Shown: positions 11,540 through 22,212 of the stretch, in pieces
How the letters are laid out: each line of letters starts with the position of its first letter
Numbering within the stretch: position 1 is the first letter of the stretch
NCBI GenBank assembly: GCA_949752795.1
Contig: OX457058.1
Location: 169,324,223-169,388,222 of the forward strand
Source of the DNA: Hyperoodon ampullatus
Taxonomy: Eukaryota; Chordata; Mammalia; Artiodactyla; Ziphiidae
Length of the DNA stretch: 64,000 nt
Direction of reading: 5' to 3'
Notes under the pieces: generated by a model
The model's input: only the letters and a program-made list of their open reading frames with translations
Database searches by the model: none
What the model was told of the DNA's origin: nothing
Translations under genes and position numbers: made by a program

Positions 11540-12315
11540 ATGAGGATTATGTCTTTTTTTATTGTTGGTTTACCCATGCCTCAAGGTGCCTAGCACACAG
11601 TGAGTGTTCAATCAACAATATCTGATGAATGAATAAGAACACTAGTATCTTTCCCTTCACCTTTGCTGCTTAACTTTTGCTTAATGTCAAAAATTCCTTA
11701 GAACTCCTGACGTATTGTTTTTCACAAGTTAACTGTTCAAAAAATGTAACAAATAATGTATGTGGAAATGCTTGGAAAAATGTAAATGGCTATACAAGTG
11801 TGATTGTTGATGATGATAATGACGATGATGATGGTGGTGTTGGAATCACTTGCCCAAGAATGGGAGTGTTCGCTGACCTCTCCTGTCTGCTGAAAGTGCC
11901 AGATAAAGTTTGCCTCCTGGAAGTAAAACTCACTGAAGATTATATATGTAAGTATAAGAATATTTGGAAGAATTGACAATGAGATTTGTAACATGTGACA
12001 TCTCTTTGCTTTTGAGGGGAGATTTCACTGTTTGGCTCTCTAAATACGTGTATCCTTTCCCATCTCGCTTCATTTGTTACTTTTGGGAGGTTTCAGTTCA
12101 AGAGGGTGACCTTCCTCAAAGAAGGAGGATCATTCTTTGATCAAGGATTTGCAAAGAACTCTGGTTCCTCATTAGAACTCCCAAGCCATGCGTTGTTGCA
12201 TTGTTCTCCCCACATCTCCATTTCTGAACATCTTTATTTTTAGCTGTATTTATTCTTTAAAAAAGATGAGTTTCTGAATATAGAACTGGGTTTTAGTACC
12301 AAACGCAGTATTTAT

Positions 12316-12362
<47 letters not shown>

Positions 12363-12480
12363 GGGGTTATGCTTGATTTTGTTGATGAAAGATCACTGCT
12401 GTGTTTTCCTTACTCTACAGTCATTCCATTTCGAGGGACAGAGTATTGGACTGGAAACGGGGAAGCAGAAGGATCTCACA
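11540..12480. other. Unassigned sequence with a GAT-rich tract
   Basis: Bases 11806-11840 are a degenerate (GAT)n tract that gives an Asp-rich run in one frame. That frame has no splice support or family resemblance, so I do not call it coding. Confidence 0.45.
12318..12360. repeat. (TG)n microsatellite
   Basis: About 21 uninterrupted TG units. It is likely to vary in length between individuals. Confidence 0.97.
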
Positions 12481-12489
12481 TGTAACTGC

Positions 12490-12835
12490 TAATTTTAGTA
12501 GCAATTTATTATCCACTATGTGCCAGTCACTGTGCTAAACAGTTTATATATGTAATACTTTATTTTTTTTTTTTTTTTTTTTTTTTTTTGTGGTACGCGG
12601 GCCTCTCACTGTTGTGGCCTCTCCCGTTGCGGAGCACAGGCTCCGGATGCGCAGGCTCAGCAGCCATGGCTCACGGGCCCAGCCGCTCCGCGGCATATGG
12701 GATCCTCCCAGACCGGGGCACGAACCCGAATATATGTAATACTTTAAATCCTTTAGCAACCCTGCGAGAGAGATATCATTATCCCTGTTTTATGGATTAG
12801 AAAATTGAGGCTCAGAGCAGTGGAGGAGGCAGTTA
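12490..12835 (+). mobile_element. MIR SINE, sense, split by a CHR insertion
   Basis: Left part: 'ctatgtgccagtcactgtgc'. Right part: 'attatccctgttttatgg' then 'aaattgaggctcagagcag'. A truncated CHR (12563-12729) interrupts it. Confidence 0.8.
12563..12729 (-). mobile_element. CHR SINE, 5'-truncated at the B-box region, antisense
   Basis: A T-run and a normal CHR body are present, but the element stops at 'gggcacgaacccg', the inverse of the tRNA B-box region. The head with box A and the 'gcttccctggtgg' start is absent. The perfect 17-bp TSD atatatgtaatacttta lies at 12546-12562 and 12730-12746. The element therefore inserted already truncated and was not deleted later. Confidence 0.95.
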
Positions 12836-12839
12836 GTTA

Positions 12840-13510
12840 GTAATTATATCGATAGCATATAGCGATAAGGGCTATGATAGAGGGAAGCCCTGTGTGCTGT
12901 GAGAGTGCCAGTGAGACCATTTAATGCAGCTTGTGGTAGGGAGGGTTAGTTGTCTACAGTGGAAGTGGTTATAGCTGAGATATGAAGAATTCTTAGGAGG
13001 TGGCCAGGCAGAGAAGTATGGGTTGCATTCCTGTAGAGAGAATAGTGTGTGCAAAACCATGGAAGGGTGAGAGCGTCATGTTGGGGTTTTTGCAAGTCAT
13101 TATGGCTGAAGTGTGGTACTTAGTGAAAAGACAGAAGATGAAGCTTGACAGATGAGCAGGGATCCATTCATGCTGGACTCTATATGCTAAGTTAATTATC
13201 TGGATTTCAACCAGCAGGAAAGGAGGAAGACTTGCATTTTGGAAAGATTACTCTGGATGTCATGTAAGAAAAGGATCAGAAGGGAATCAGTCTGGATGTG
13301 ACAGCAATAATCTAGGAAAGAGATATGCAGGCTTGAATTAAGGTGATGTAAATGTAGATGGAGAAGAGAATAGACTTTAGAGACTATTTCTAGATAGAAC
13401 CAATTGGGCCAAGGAGTAGAATCTACTGGACACGACAAACACTTAGAGAGACACAAAAATAGTAAGTTAGGACAGATATGTAGGGTGATTAAGGCGTCTG
13501 ATGCTCTGAT
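12840..13510. repeat. Ancient mammalian interspersed repeat (family not certain)
   Basis: It carries a phrase set that recurs in the window and in mammalian genomes generally: 'gggctatgatagagggaagc', 'tggccaggcagagaagtatg', 'aaagattactctggatgtca', 'aataatctaggaaagagat'. I recognise it as an old repeat but cannot name the family with confidence. Related stretches lie at about 14640-15000, 16430-18420, 45690-46540, 47760-47970 and 50850-51320. Confidence 0.5.
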
Positions 13511-13527
13511 CAAGAGAAGAAGTGAGG

Positions 13528-13844
13528 GACTTCCCTGGCGGCGCAGTGGTTAAGAATCTGCCTGCCAATGCAGGGGTTACGGGTTTGAGCCTTTGTCCAG
13601 GAAGATCCCACTTGCCATGGAGCAACTAAGCCTGTGCGCCACAACTACTGAGCATGCACTCTAGAACCCGTGAGCCACAACTACTGAAACCCGCACGCCT
13701 AGAGCCCGTGCTCCGCAACAAGAGAAACCACTGCAATGAGAAGCCCGTGCAGCGCAACGAAGAGTAGACCCTGCTTGCCGCAACTAGAGAAAGCCCGCGC
13801 ACAGCAATGAAGACCCAAAGCAGCCAAAAATAAATTAAAAAAAA
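13528..13844 (+). mobile_element. CHR SINE, older form, sense
   Basis: The head gacttccctggcggcgcag is at about 13529, the body is full and the tail is 'ccaaaaataaattaaaaaa'. The TSD aagaagtga sits at 13517-13525 and 13845-13853. Confidence 0.93.
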
Positions 13845-13854
13845 AAGAAGTGAA

Positions 13855-14640
13855 AAAGGAACCAGGCATAATTCTTACTTTAACCACTGAAGTGAATATT
13901 TATAGCAATCCAAATTTGTGAAGTATGTCCAAATACTCTGTATTTATGTCTATCATTTCTCAATGAAAGGTTAAACTGAAAAGAAAATGAATAGTTTAAA
14001 AGGAGGCAATGACAGCAAATCCATAAAGTCTTAGACTTTATGGAGTGGAAGAGGAAACCAATAAAAAATAAGATGGATTTAAGATATATGCTTTCAAATC
14101 TACAACGTTAATAATCAACTTTTACAAAGAATGTGGAGGAAGTATTATTTTAATTTCTCACTTGGCAAAAAAGGAACAGAACAAAACAAGCAAACAAACA
14201 AACAAGTAAACAAGACCCCCTGAGACTCACACATAGCTATAGGTGGGAACTCACTGCATCCCAGAGCTCTCTGCAAGACATTGTGATGGCTCCACAACAT
14301 TTACCCAGCATGTTTAGGGTCCAAGTCAGAAAAAGTACAATAAGTGGCCTACTCGAAGAAAAAAGAAAAAAGAGTAAATACTGCAAAAAATAATGAAGAA
14401 CCTATAAAAATCTTTGGAATATATAAAGTGAAATGATTATATGGAGTTCTATTGAATGAGAGAGGAGGGGAAAATAAATCAGGAAAAGAGTTCTGGGTTA
14501 ATTACATGTTGTACAAACAAATTTTATCTGGAAATTACTTATTTGTGTAAATGATACTAGCATGTTAAAGAATTTATCTAGAGGACGTTAATAAGATGTA
14601 AGATAGCTGACGTTTAAACTTTTAATTCCTTTCAACCCCT
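13855..14640. other. Unassigned AT-rich sequence
   Basis: No gene or confidently nameable repeat. A short (aaac)n-like stretch occurs at about 14182-14212. Confidence 0.4.
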
Positions 14641-15000
14641 GTGTTAACGTGACCATCTGTTATGTGCCCAGCATTGTGACAAGATCTAAGGGCATTACAA
14701 ATGATATATAAGAGAGTTCTGTCCTCAAAGATCTTAAAGTGTTGTTAGGGAGACTAGATTTGCAAACATGAAACTCATTTAGAACCATCCAGAACAGTTT
14801 ATTATCAGTGAAAAATTTATATAATTAAGTGGCAAAATTTTTGAGGCAGATAACGAGTGCTTTAAGTCTTCCGAAAGGGAGGCAGTGATAAGCGTCAGTT
14901 AGAAGGTTTCGTGAATGGTGTGACTCTTAAGGTGGGCCTTCAAGAACTAAAGGGATTTGGTTTTTCAAGCAGAAAAGTGTGGGACTGGTGAAGTAAGCAA
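14640..15000. repeat. Ancient mammalian interspersed repeat, related to 12.8-13.5 kb
   Basis: It contains 'ctgttatgtgcccagcattg', 'gttctgtcctcaaagatctt' and 'ggtgggccttcaagaac', the phrase order of the same old repeat group. Confidence 0.5.
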
Positions 15001-15059
15001 GTTTCATTTTGTATTTCCTAAAAAAATAAACAGATTTAGTCTAATATTTCGTCTGTCCA

Positions 15060-15960
15060 CTCTAGTGTTACTTAATGAAATATTGGAAAACAACCTAAAT
15101 GTCAAACAATAGAATAGGGGAAATGTCAGTATTTCATGCTATATCATATTTAATAATTAAATATTATTAAACTAGTAAGAATCATTAAGGAACAATGTGA
15201 CCTGGTGGAGAAGCCTGGCTTGTAACCAGTTAAACTGTCAGTTCTACTACTTCCTAGCTTTGTGCCTTTGGGCAAGTCATTTACTCTTTCTGAGCTTTGG
15301 TTTATTCAGCTTAAGTGGAGAAGATAATAACCACTTTGAAAAGTTATTGTGAGGATTAAAAATAATGTATATTAAGAAATAATGTATATAGAGTGCCTGA
15401 TAAATAGTGGACATTCAATAAACATTATTATTCATTATTAGTTATACGTATACTATTGGTATGTAAAGAGATACTGTCTTTCTGAAGGGTAATGTCTCAG
15501 TTCTAACCGAAAGCTTTAAAATGAGTAGTTCCTGTTTGACTCAGCAATTACACAATTAAAAATTTATTCTAAGGAATAAAGATGTGTGCACATATTTAAA
15601 AGTATATTCTTTGCAGCATTGAATAGAATAGTAAAAATAACCTAAAAGTTCACAAATAGAAATAAATTATGATTCACTTACATAAAGGACAATTATAAAG
15701 CTATTGAAATGACGATGTAGAAATATATTTCGGATATAGAAAGTGAGGAAAGCAGATTCTAAATCTGTATACAGTGTAACTCCATTTTTGTAGATGTATA
15801 TTTATGAAGAGAAAATTTTCAGGAAGGACAATATACCAAAAATGTTAGCTGTGGTTGTCTCTGAATAGTGGGCCTTCAGGTAATTTTTATCTTCTTACCC
15901 GAATTTTTTACTTTTATGGTAATAAGCATAGATAATTAAAAATTTAAAAATAGGAATGGA
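15060..15960 (+). mobile_element. Ancient L1 3' end, sense, with an embedded MIR
   Basis: Bases 15060-15185 ('ggaaaacaacctaaatgtca') and about 15500-15960 ('tttgactcagcaattacac', 'gtatacagtgtaactccatt', 'agctgtggttgtctctgaat') match the ORF2-end and 3'-UTR order of old L1s. The element is non-coding. The MIR at 15195-15440 lies between the two parts, so they may belong to different copies. Confidence 0.55.
15195..15440 (-). mobile_element. MIR SINE, antisense
   Basis: In order: 'tctactacttcctagctttg', 'cctttgggcaagtcattta', 'attgtgaggattaaa' and 'gacattcaataaacattatt'. Confidence 0.75.
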
Positions 15961-16430
15961 TTGCTAATTAAAATATTTAGAGACGTAGGAAAATGCTTAA
16001 GATTTAAAGAAAAACAAGTTATTAGTTTATTTTTGTTAAAAATATTTTTGTTAAAATATTTTTGTAGTTTTATATCTATGCCTAAAATGAATGGCTGAAT
16101 TTTGTTTCTGTGGCTCTTTCTCTCAAAATGTAGCAGTTTCCAAGATGGTAGGGATAGGATGAATAATGAAGAAGCAGAGAGCAGAGATTAGACTTGTGTT
16201 TGCCTGGATGAAAATCATCACTTTCTTAGACCCCCTTTCATGTTTTCTTCATTTTCATCACAGCTTTAACCTTTGGCTTCCTTGGCTATTTTCATAAAGA
16301 AACAAAGTGTAACGCATTTAACCACTGCAAAAAGCCACTTTCTACCTCCCTCCTGCTCTTCCTTTCATTCTTACTAGGATCCAGCAAATTCAGCACCCAC
16401 TAGTCACTAGTCACTGGGCATATACAGTGG
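15961..16430. other. Unassigned sequence
   Basis: AT-rich, with no gene or repeat that I can name. Confidence 0.4.
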
Positions 16431-16636
16431 TGAACAGGGGACATAGTTCTTGGACCCTACTCTCCGCTTGGGAGAGATAGTCAACAATCACCCAAATAAG
16501 TATATAACTAAGAATTGTGCTAACTACTGTGAAAAAAAGAATAGGGTGTTGTGAGAGAGGAAAATGAGGGTGGAGGAGAGGGAATCAATTTAGACATAAG
16601 ACTTCCATGGGGAAGTGACATTTAAAGTCAGCCTTG

Positions 16637-16844
16637 GGCTTCCCTGGTGGCGCAGTGGTTGAGAGTCTGCCTGCCGATGCAGGGGACACGGGTTCGTGCC
16701 CGGTCCGGGAAGATCCCATGTGCCGTGGAGCAGCTGGGCCCGTGAGCCATGGCCGCTGAGCCTGCGCGTCTGGAGCCTGTGCTCTGCAACGGGAGAGGCC
16801 ACAGCAGTGAGAGGCCCGCGTATCGCAAAAAAAAAAAGAAAAAA
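16637..16844 (+). mobile_element. CHR SINE, young form, sense
   Basis: The head ggcttccctggtggcgcag, the body (one C missing in 'cccggtccggg') and the A-rich tail are all present. The 13-bp perfect TSD aaagtcagccttg lies at 16624-16636 and 16845-16857. Confidence 0.96.
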
Positions 16845-17527
16845 AAAGTCAGCCTTGTTGCATGAGAAGGGGTTAGATAGACACAATATGGAAGGAAAAG
16901 CATAGTAGGAAGAGGGACAAGCACATATAAAGATTTTCAGGCAAAAAATAGCTTTGTGTGTTCCAAAAAACAGGGTCAAGAGCCAATGTGTCTGGCCTTT
17001 GTGGTATGATGGGTTGGAAGATAGGCAGGGACCTGGTTAAGGATTTTGGATTTTATTCTGAGGGCAATGGATAGCCACTGAAGGATTTGCATGAAACAGT
17101 TTATATTTTTTAAAGAATCTCTTTGTTTACTCTGAGGAGAAAGAACTGGAGAGAGGCGAGAAATATGCAGAAAGGTGAGTAAGGAGGCTTTTAGAATTGA
17201 TTGGGAGATGATGGTGCCCAGTGATGACGGTGAAGATAAAGAACAGAAGACAGTTGGAGGTGTATTTTGGTGGTAGCACTGACAGGACTTAGTGACAGAT
17301 TGGATTAAGGAGTGGGGGAGAGGGAATAGGAGCTGTTGAAGACACTTTGCTGGGGTGACTTGGTGGATTACATAGATGGTGGTGAGGGAAGAGATAAGAG
17401 TTTAGTGTTGGACATGTTTGCTGCATAATATCTGTAAGAGACATTGAATAGATAAGGTCTGTTACTCAGAAGAGCGACCCATCCCCATCTGGGATGGAGA
17501 TACACAGTTTTCTTTTGGTGTAGTTTT

Positions 17528-17794
17528 CTTTTTAATTAATTAAGTAATCTGGCTGCGTCAGGTCTTAGTTGCGGCACGCGGGATCTTCACTGCGGCATGC
17601 GGGGTCCTTTGTTGCTGCGAGTGGGCTCTTCATTGCGGCGTGAGGGCTCCAGAGCGCGTGGGCTCAGTAGTTGTGGCACGCGGACTTAGTTGCCCCGTGG
17701 CATGTGGGATCTTACTTCCCCGACCAGGGATCGAACTTGCGTCCCCTGCATTGGAAGGAGGATTCTTAACCGCTGGACCACCAGGAAAGTCCTG
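17528..17794 (-). mobile_element. CHR SINE, older form, antisense
   Basis: The tail is 'tttttaattaattaagtaa', the body has 'ttgcggcacgcgggatctt' and the inverted head ends 'ccaccaggaaagtcc' at about 17793. A possible TSD (gagatacaca / gagatataca) has extra sequence between it and the tail, so I do not rely on it. Confidence 0.85.
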
Positions 17795-18419
17795 AGATAT
17801 ACATTCAAGAGTAGTTGGTACAGATGGTACTTCAAGCCCTTTGGATGGATGGAACTGTGGAGAGAATATTGAGAGAGGAGCAGAGAATCTGAGTCCTGAG
17901 GAATTCCAACATTTAAACTTTAAGTAATAAGGGAGGTGGCAAAGTGTGTTGAGAGGGATACACTAGGGAGGTAGGAGGAAGATTAAAAGAATGTGGTTGT
18001 CAGGGAAACCAACCAGAGAGTTTCAAGGAAAGAGGGATGGGAGGGATGGAATGTGCTGAAAGGTCTAGTAAAATGATGGCTGGGAAGTGCCCATTGGATT
18101 TGGTAACATGGAGACTCTAGATGATGGTGGAAAAAGCAGATTCTGAGCAGTGGTGCAGGTAGAAGCCAGGCTGGAGAGTGAGTAGAAGAAAGAATAGAAA
18201 TGATGGAGAGATGAGAGCGTGTACACAACTCTTTACAATCTTGGCTCTGAAGAGAGGACAATAGCTGGAAAGGATTGTCAAGCCGAGGGAAAGTTGTTTG
18301 TTTCTCTTTGACAAGGGGGATTCTAGAGTTTATTTGAATGGTTATGGAAATAATTTCGTAGGGAGGGAGAAATTAATGATGTAGGAGAGACAACTGATGG
18401 ATGAAGGGCACTCGTGGTG

Positions 18420-18658
18420 GGACTGATGTTTGCTATTTACTGTATGTTGAATATGTACTAGGTATATGCTAAGTTATTAGCACAGTAAGTGATTTATTAT
18501 TCACAATAGCCCCATGAAGTTGGTATGATTATCCCCATTTTACAGATGAGGAAACTGGGGTTGAGTAGAGAGAGAACCAAATTCTTAGTCCAGAGCTGTT
18601 TGATTTCAGAGCTCAGACTCTTAGCTTTTACTTATACTCTTAGAGGACTTCCTCTAAT
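18420..18658 (+). mobile_element. MIR SINE, sense
   Basis: The MIR core is clear: 'attatccccattttacagat' then 'gaggaaactgggg', preceded by 'ggtatatgctaagttatt'. Confidence 0.85.
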
Positions 18659-19064
18659 GTGGTATTTTAGTCAGTTTGCCAGGACTGTCATAACAAAGTA
18701 TGACAGACAGGATGGCATATACAACAGAAATTAATTTTCTTGCTGTCCTGGAGGCCAGAAGTCCAAGACCAAGGTGTCGGCAGATTTGATTTCTCCTGAG
18801 GACTGTCTCCTTGGCTTGCAGATGGCTGACTTTTTACTGTGTCCTCATATGGCTCTTTCTCTGTGCACATACATCTCTGGTGTCTCTCCTGGGCTCTAAT
18901 CTCCTCTTGTTATAAAGACACCAGTCAGCCTGGATGAGGGCCCATTCTAAGGGCCTCATTTTAACTTAATCGCCTCTTTAAAGGCCTGATCTCCAAATAC
19001 AGTCACATTTTGAGATTAGGACTTCAACATATGAATTTTGGGGGACAAAATTCAGTCCATAGCA
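18659..19064 (-). mobile_element. Solo LTR of a MaLR-type element (MLT1/MST group), antisense
   Basis: On + it begins near 'ttagtcagtttgccaggact' and ends 'attcagtccatagca', the inverse of the standard 'tgttatggactgaatt' LTR start. In between are 'ggaggccagaagtccaagac', 'ctaatctcctcttgttataa' and 'tttaacttaatcgcctcttt'. It is a solitary LTR with no internal region, from an old class III-related retrotransposon lineage. It is non-coding. Confidence 0.85.
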
Positions 19065-19600
19065 GATGGCTTCTGTTTTCTTAAAGTATAAGGAAAAAAA
19101 CTGGCCGTAGGGGTAGTCTTGAAAAGCATGGAGAAAGATGAAACAGTGATTGAAGAGGGTAGAAGAAGGAGCTTACTAGAGAAATGTAACCTTAGGGTCA
19201 GGTGAGATTGGAGATGATTTGTTTACATCCAGTCAACCCAATTATCTGAGTTTCTGCCTCAATATTTAGGCGTATGGGTGGAGTAAAGTATTACATATGA
19301 ACTCTCAGCTGCCATGAGGCTGCTGTGTGCTCAAACAAAGTTGAAATGTAAGTGAATTTCATTCACATCCTCAGCACAATTACAAATTACTGTATGTCAG
19401 GGACCTTTCTGGCTGTTCTTAAATAGTTGAAAACAGGAAAGTTAAATAAATCAGTAACTGCTAGGATTTTGTTGCATTCACCAATGAACAAATTAGCTTG
19501 AACATTTTTCCAACCGGTTCTATAAAAAAATTGTTTTTAATGATTACTCACCACTATTTTTATTCTTCTTTCTCTCCCCCTTTCTTTCTTCCTTTTTTCC
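19065..19600. other. Unassigned sequence
   Basis: No gene or clear repeat. A pyrimidine-rich tract (TTCC/CTTT type) occurs at about 19561-19605. Confidence 0.4.
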
Positions 19601-19604
19601 CCAT

Positions 19605-19925
19605 CTTCACTCATCAATTATTTATTGAACACCTACTACATGTCTGGCACTAGGGATAAAAAGAGTCCACAATCTAGTGTGGGAGACAGGTATATATGCA
19701 AAAGACCCCGAAGTGATAGTGCTATTATTAAATTAATAATTCATGTGTTCATTTATACTGCAAATGTATTGAGTGCCTGCTATTAAGTGCCATGCAGTGT
19801 GTCAGGCTTAGGATAGAGACATGAATAAGGTATAGTTTTTGCCTTCAAGAAATTTACAACCTGGTAAAGAAAAACAGGTAAGTAAACAAAGGCAATACAT
19901 TGTAACATTTGTAAAATGTTAAAAG
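19605..19925. mobile_element. Two adjacent L2/MIR-like ancient fragments
   Basis: Phrases of the 'tattgaacacctactacatg' kind occur twice (about 19623 and 19765). Each is followed by a 'ctggcactagggataaaaag'- or 'caggcttaggatagagacat'-type continuation, giving two tandem copies of the same ancient repeat end. Confidence 0.5.
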
Positions 19926-19929
19926 ATCT

Positions 19930-22091
19930 CAAAGAAGGGAGTGACTCTGTTTGTGCTTTCCCTTGCATGTTTGGATACCCATTGAAAAGAGTCTTTGCTG
20001 CCTCTTAATGAAAGGAACTGTAAAAAGCACATTTGTTCATTTCACATTTTCTAATGCTCACTGTCTTTGTGTAGTGACAGTTTTGTAGTTCTTGAATTAC
20101 GAGCAAGCATTGAGTTGGGGGATCTATGACTTTTCTCCTCATTTGAGCTTATTGTCCAAAACCTGCACTATCAACACCTTTTCAAGGTGATAGAATGATT
20201 AATGGTACTCCTGAAATACTCGACAGAAACCTGCTGAATGTTAAAGCTTGAGAAAAGTCACAGTAACAAAGCATTATTGTGATGGTGGGTATGCAGAAAG
20301 CGTATGCTGGCCTAGCACATATCTCAAATTCTTGGATCTCAGAACTATGTATTAATGTAGGGGTTCCCTGTAATGTAATTTTAAAAAAGAGGATGAATAG
20401 CAGATCAAAAACATGGAGAAGAAAATGGATTTTTGTAGATTATGTAACTGAAACATTTTCAACTATCATCTACTTTTACCTTATCTCAGGAAAAAAATTA
20501 TTTACAACCAAACACTTATTGGGGTTAATTGAGACAATGGATTTAAACTTGTTGCTTTCTTCGGAGGTGATGTGCTATATAAACTCAAGGTGTTATTATC
20601 TGCAATGTAGACTTATTTGTGTGGGAAAATGCTAACCATATTATGGAAACAGTGCCGATAGTAGGAGGGAAAAAAGGCAAATCTGATAAATGGTATACGT
20701 GAGATTTAGAATCTATAATTAACCTAATAACAGCTGAAAACTGCTTTGATGTCATGCAGTGAACACCCACTATCTGTCTGCATACTGACTTCATTTCAGA
20801 TGGTGTTCTAGAGTATATCATAGTGGAAAGAGCACTGCATGGGAGTCAGGGTTCATAAATTCTAGTCTAGCTCGGCCATTGACTACCTATGTGCCTCATT
20901 TTCCCCACCTTTAAAATGAAATGGTTATGGGCAAAGGTCTCTGAGGTCCTTCTAGTTCTGCTATCTCATCATTCTGTGATTCTACGTCCCATGCCTATCA
21001 AAAGCATTTTGACTTTCTTCAAGTTGCTTAAGCCAGCATTTCAGTTAGAATGCATCCAGGAGCTTGTTTCCATGGGCTGTTGGGAACAGCAAGTCCGTGC
21101 TTCTCCAGGACTTGATATGTCTTCTGTTAACTGCTGACAGTGAGCCATACCACCTAAAAGGCTCCTTTGGTAGCCTTAAAGATTGAAAGGACAAATGGAC
21201 AGTGTTGAGAGCTCTGTGGAAGAGGAGACCTGAGAGACGTTGATCATCATGGCCCCTTGGGATTTGCAAAGAGGAATGACTAGAACTGGGCCATTCACTG
21301 CTGCCAGGTCAAAGGTCAGGTCAGGAATGTGGACAATGCTGGTGACTCCAGGTAGGTCTAGGAGGGTAAATAAGCCTATTTAGTCCCTCCTGAATCTTGA
21401 GAAGATCTGGGCAGCCAAGCTCAGAAAGCTATTAGGAAGTCTCCTAATTTATGAAATTACTTGGAAGAAAAATGTGACATTCATTTTTTGTAATTTGTTA
21501 CCACACAGTCATTGCATTCTTACTTAATACTCACCAAGTTAATCTACTTTAACAATTCTCACAGTTCAAACATTCACTAAACACACTTTATGATCACTTA
21601 TTGCGTTAAAAATCTGGTTTTGATTGTTGCTATTATGCAATGGATTCCCTATATCTTAGGAGTTTTAGTGTTGTTGAAAGACCTTTTGAGTTTTCTCCAG
21701 TTTTAGTTAAGCACTACTAAATACAATTCTCTGGTGGCAGAGATATATATCTATTATTATTTTACTAATAATAAGCTAACTTGGGGGTGATTATAGGATG
21801 ATTTGGAGTACTGCCTTTCTTAGTGATAAAAAGTAATGGCTAATTTGTGACTAGGATGTTAAGCCAGATAACTATAACTAATTTTGTGTGTGGAACACAA
21901 TTATAAGTAAATTAAAGGCCTTTTATAATTGTTTCCATCATGGAATTCCAGTAAACCTTTACATATTTTCCTTAAAATACTGATGAACTTCCTGTATCTG
22001 ATCATTAAAAAAAATAACTGGATGCCTAATACATATTACAAGATGATTCTTCTTTTTTTTTTTCTTTTTTTTTTTTTTTGCTTTTATCTAG
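19930..22091. other. Intronic or 5'-flanking DNA before the first recognised UNC79 exon
   Basis: Apart from an antisense MIR-like piece (20825-20990), nothing is recognisable. I looked for the short initiator exon of UNC79 (encoding a few residues from Met) in the 22 kb upstream and could not identify it. I also saw no CpG-rich promoter. This DNA is therefore more likely an early intron than a promoter region. Confidence 0.4.
20825..20990 (-). mobile_element. MIR-like SINE, antisense
   Basis: In order: 'gcactgcatgggagtcaggg', 'ctcggccattgactacctat', 'cctcattttccccaccttta' and 'tctcatcattctgtgattct'. Confidence 0.7.
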
Positions 22092-22212
22092 TTGCTTCCA
22101 AGATCCGGTACTTACAAGAATATCATAACCGAGTTCTCCACAACATTTATCCTGTACCTTCAGGAACAGATATTGCAAACACCCTGAAATACTTTTCTCA
22201 GACCTTGTTAAG
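22092..22212 (+). CDS. UNC79: UNC79 coding exon A (about residues 9-47)
   Basis: The exon has 121 nt. It begins with two bases of a codon whose first base lies in an upstream exon (Phe if that base is T). It then encodes 39 residues, ASKIRYLQEYHNRVLHN... to ...YFSQTLL, and ends with 'ag', two bases of a Ser codon. The acceptor is strong: a long, interrupted T-run (about 22050-22080) then gcttttatctag. The donor is aag|gtaagc. It forms the first helices of the UNC79 N-terminus. The frame stays open upstream into the T-run, but the human protein indicates the AG at 22090-22091 as the border. No Met-initiated start is supported within this exon. Confidence 0.95.

Larger units (their letters stand above)
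16430..18420. repeat. Long ancient interspersed repeat, split by two CHR SINEs
   Basis: It is the longest member of the window's ancient repeat group. Phrases include 'ggattttattctgagggcaa' (about 17050), 'gcccagtgatgacggtg' and 'gacatgtttgctgcataat'. 'gaggaattccaacattta' (about 17898) and 'cccattggatttggtaacat' (about 18090) follow. The last is echoed at about 47855 by 'cgacatggaggtcatcgg'. CHR elements interrupt it at 16637-16844 and about 17528-17794. Confidence 0.5.

Noticed and set aside
11677..11976. 99-codon Asp-rich open frame
   Set aside because: The acidic run comes from a degenerate GAT microsatellite. There are no splice sites, family match or neighbouring exons to support it.
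1..22091. Search for the UNC79 initiator exon, its promoter and the small COX8C gene, which lies near UNC79 in human as I recall
   Set aside because: No matching short coding exon, CpG-rich segment or COX8-like peptide could be recognised in this stretch.
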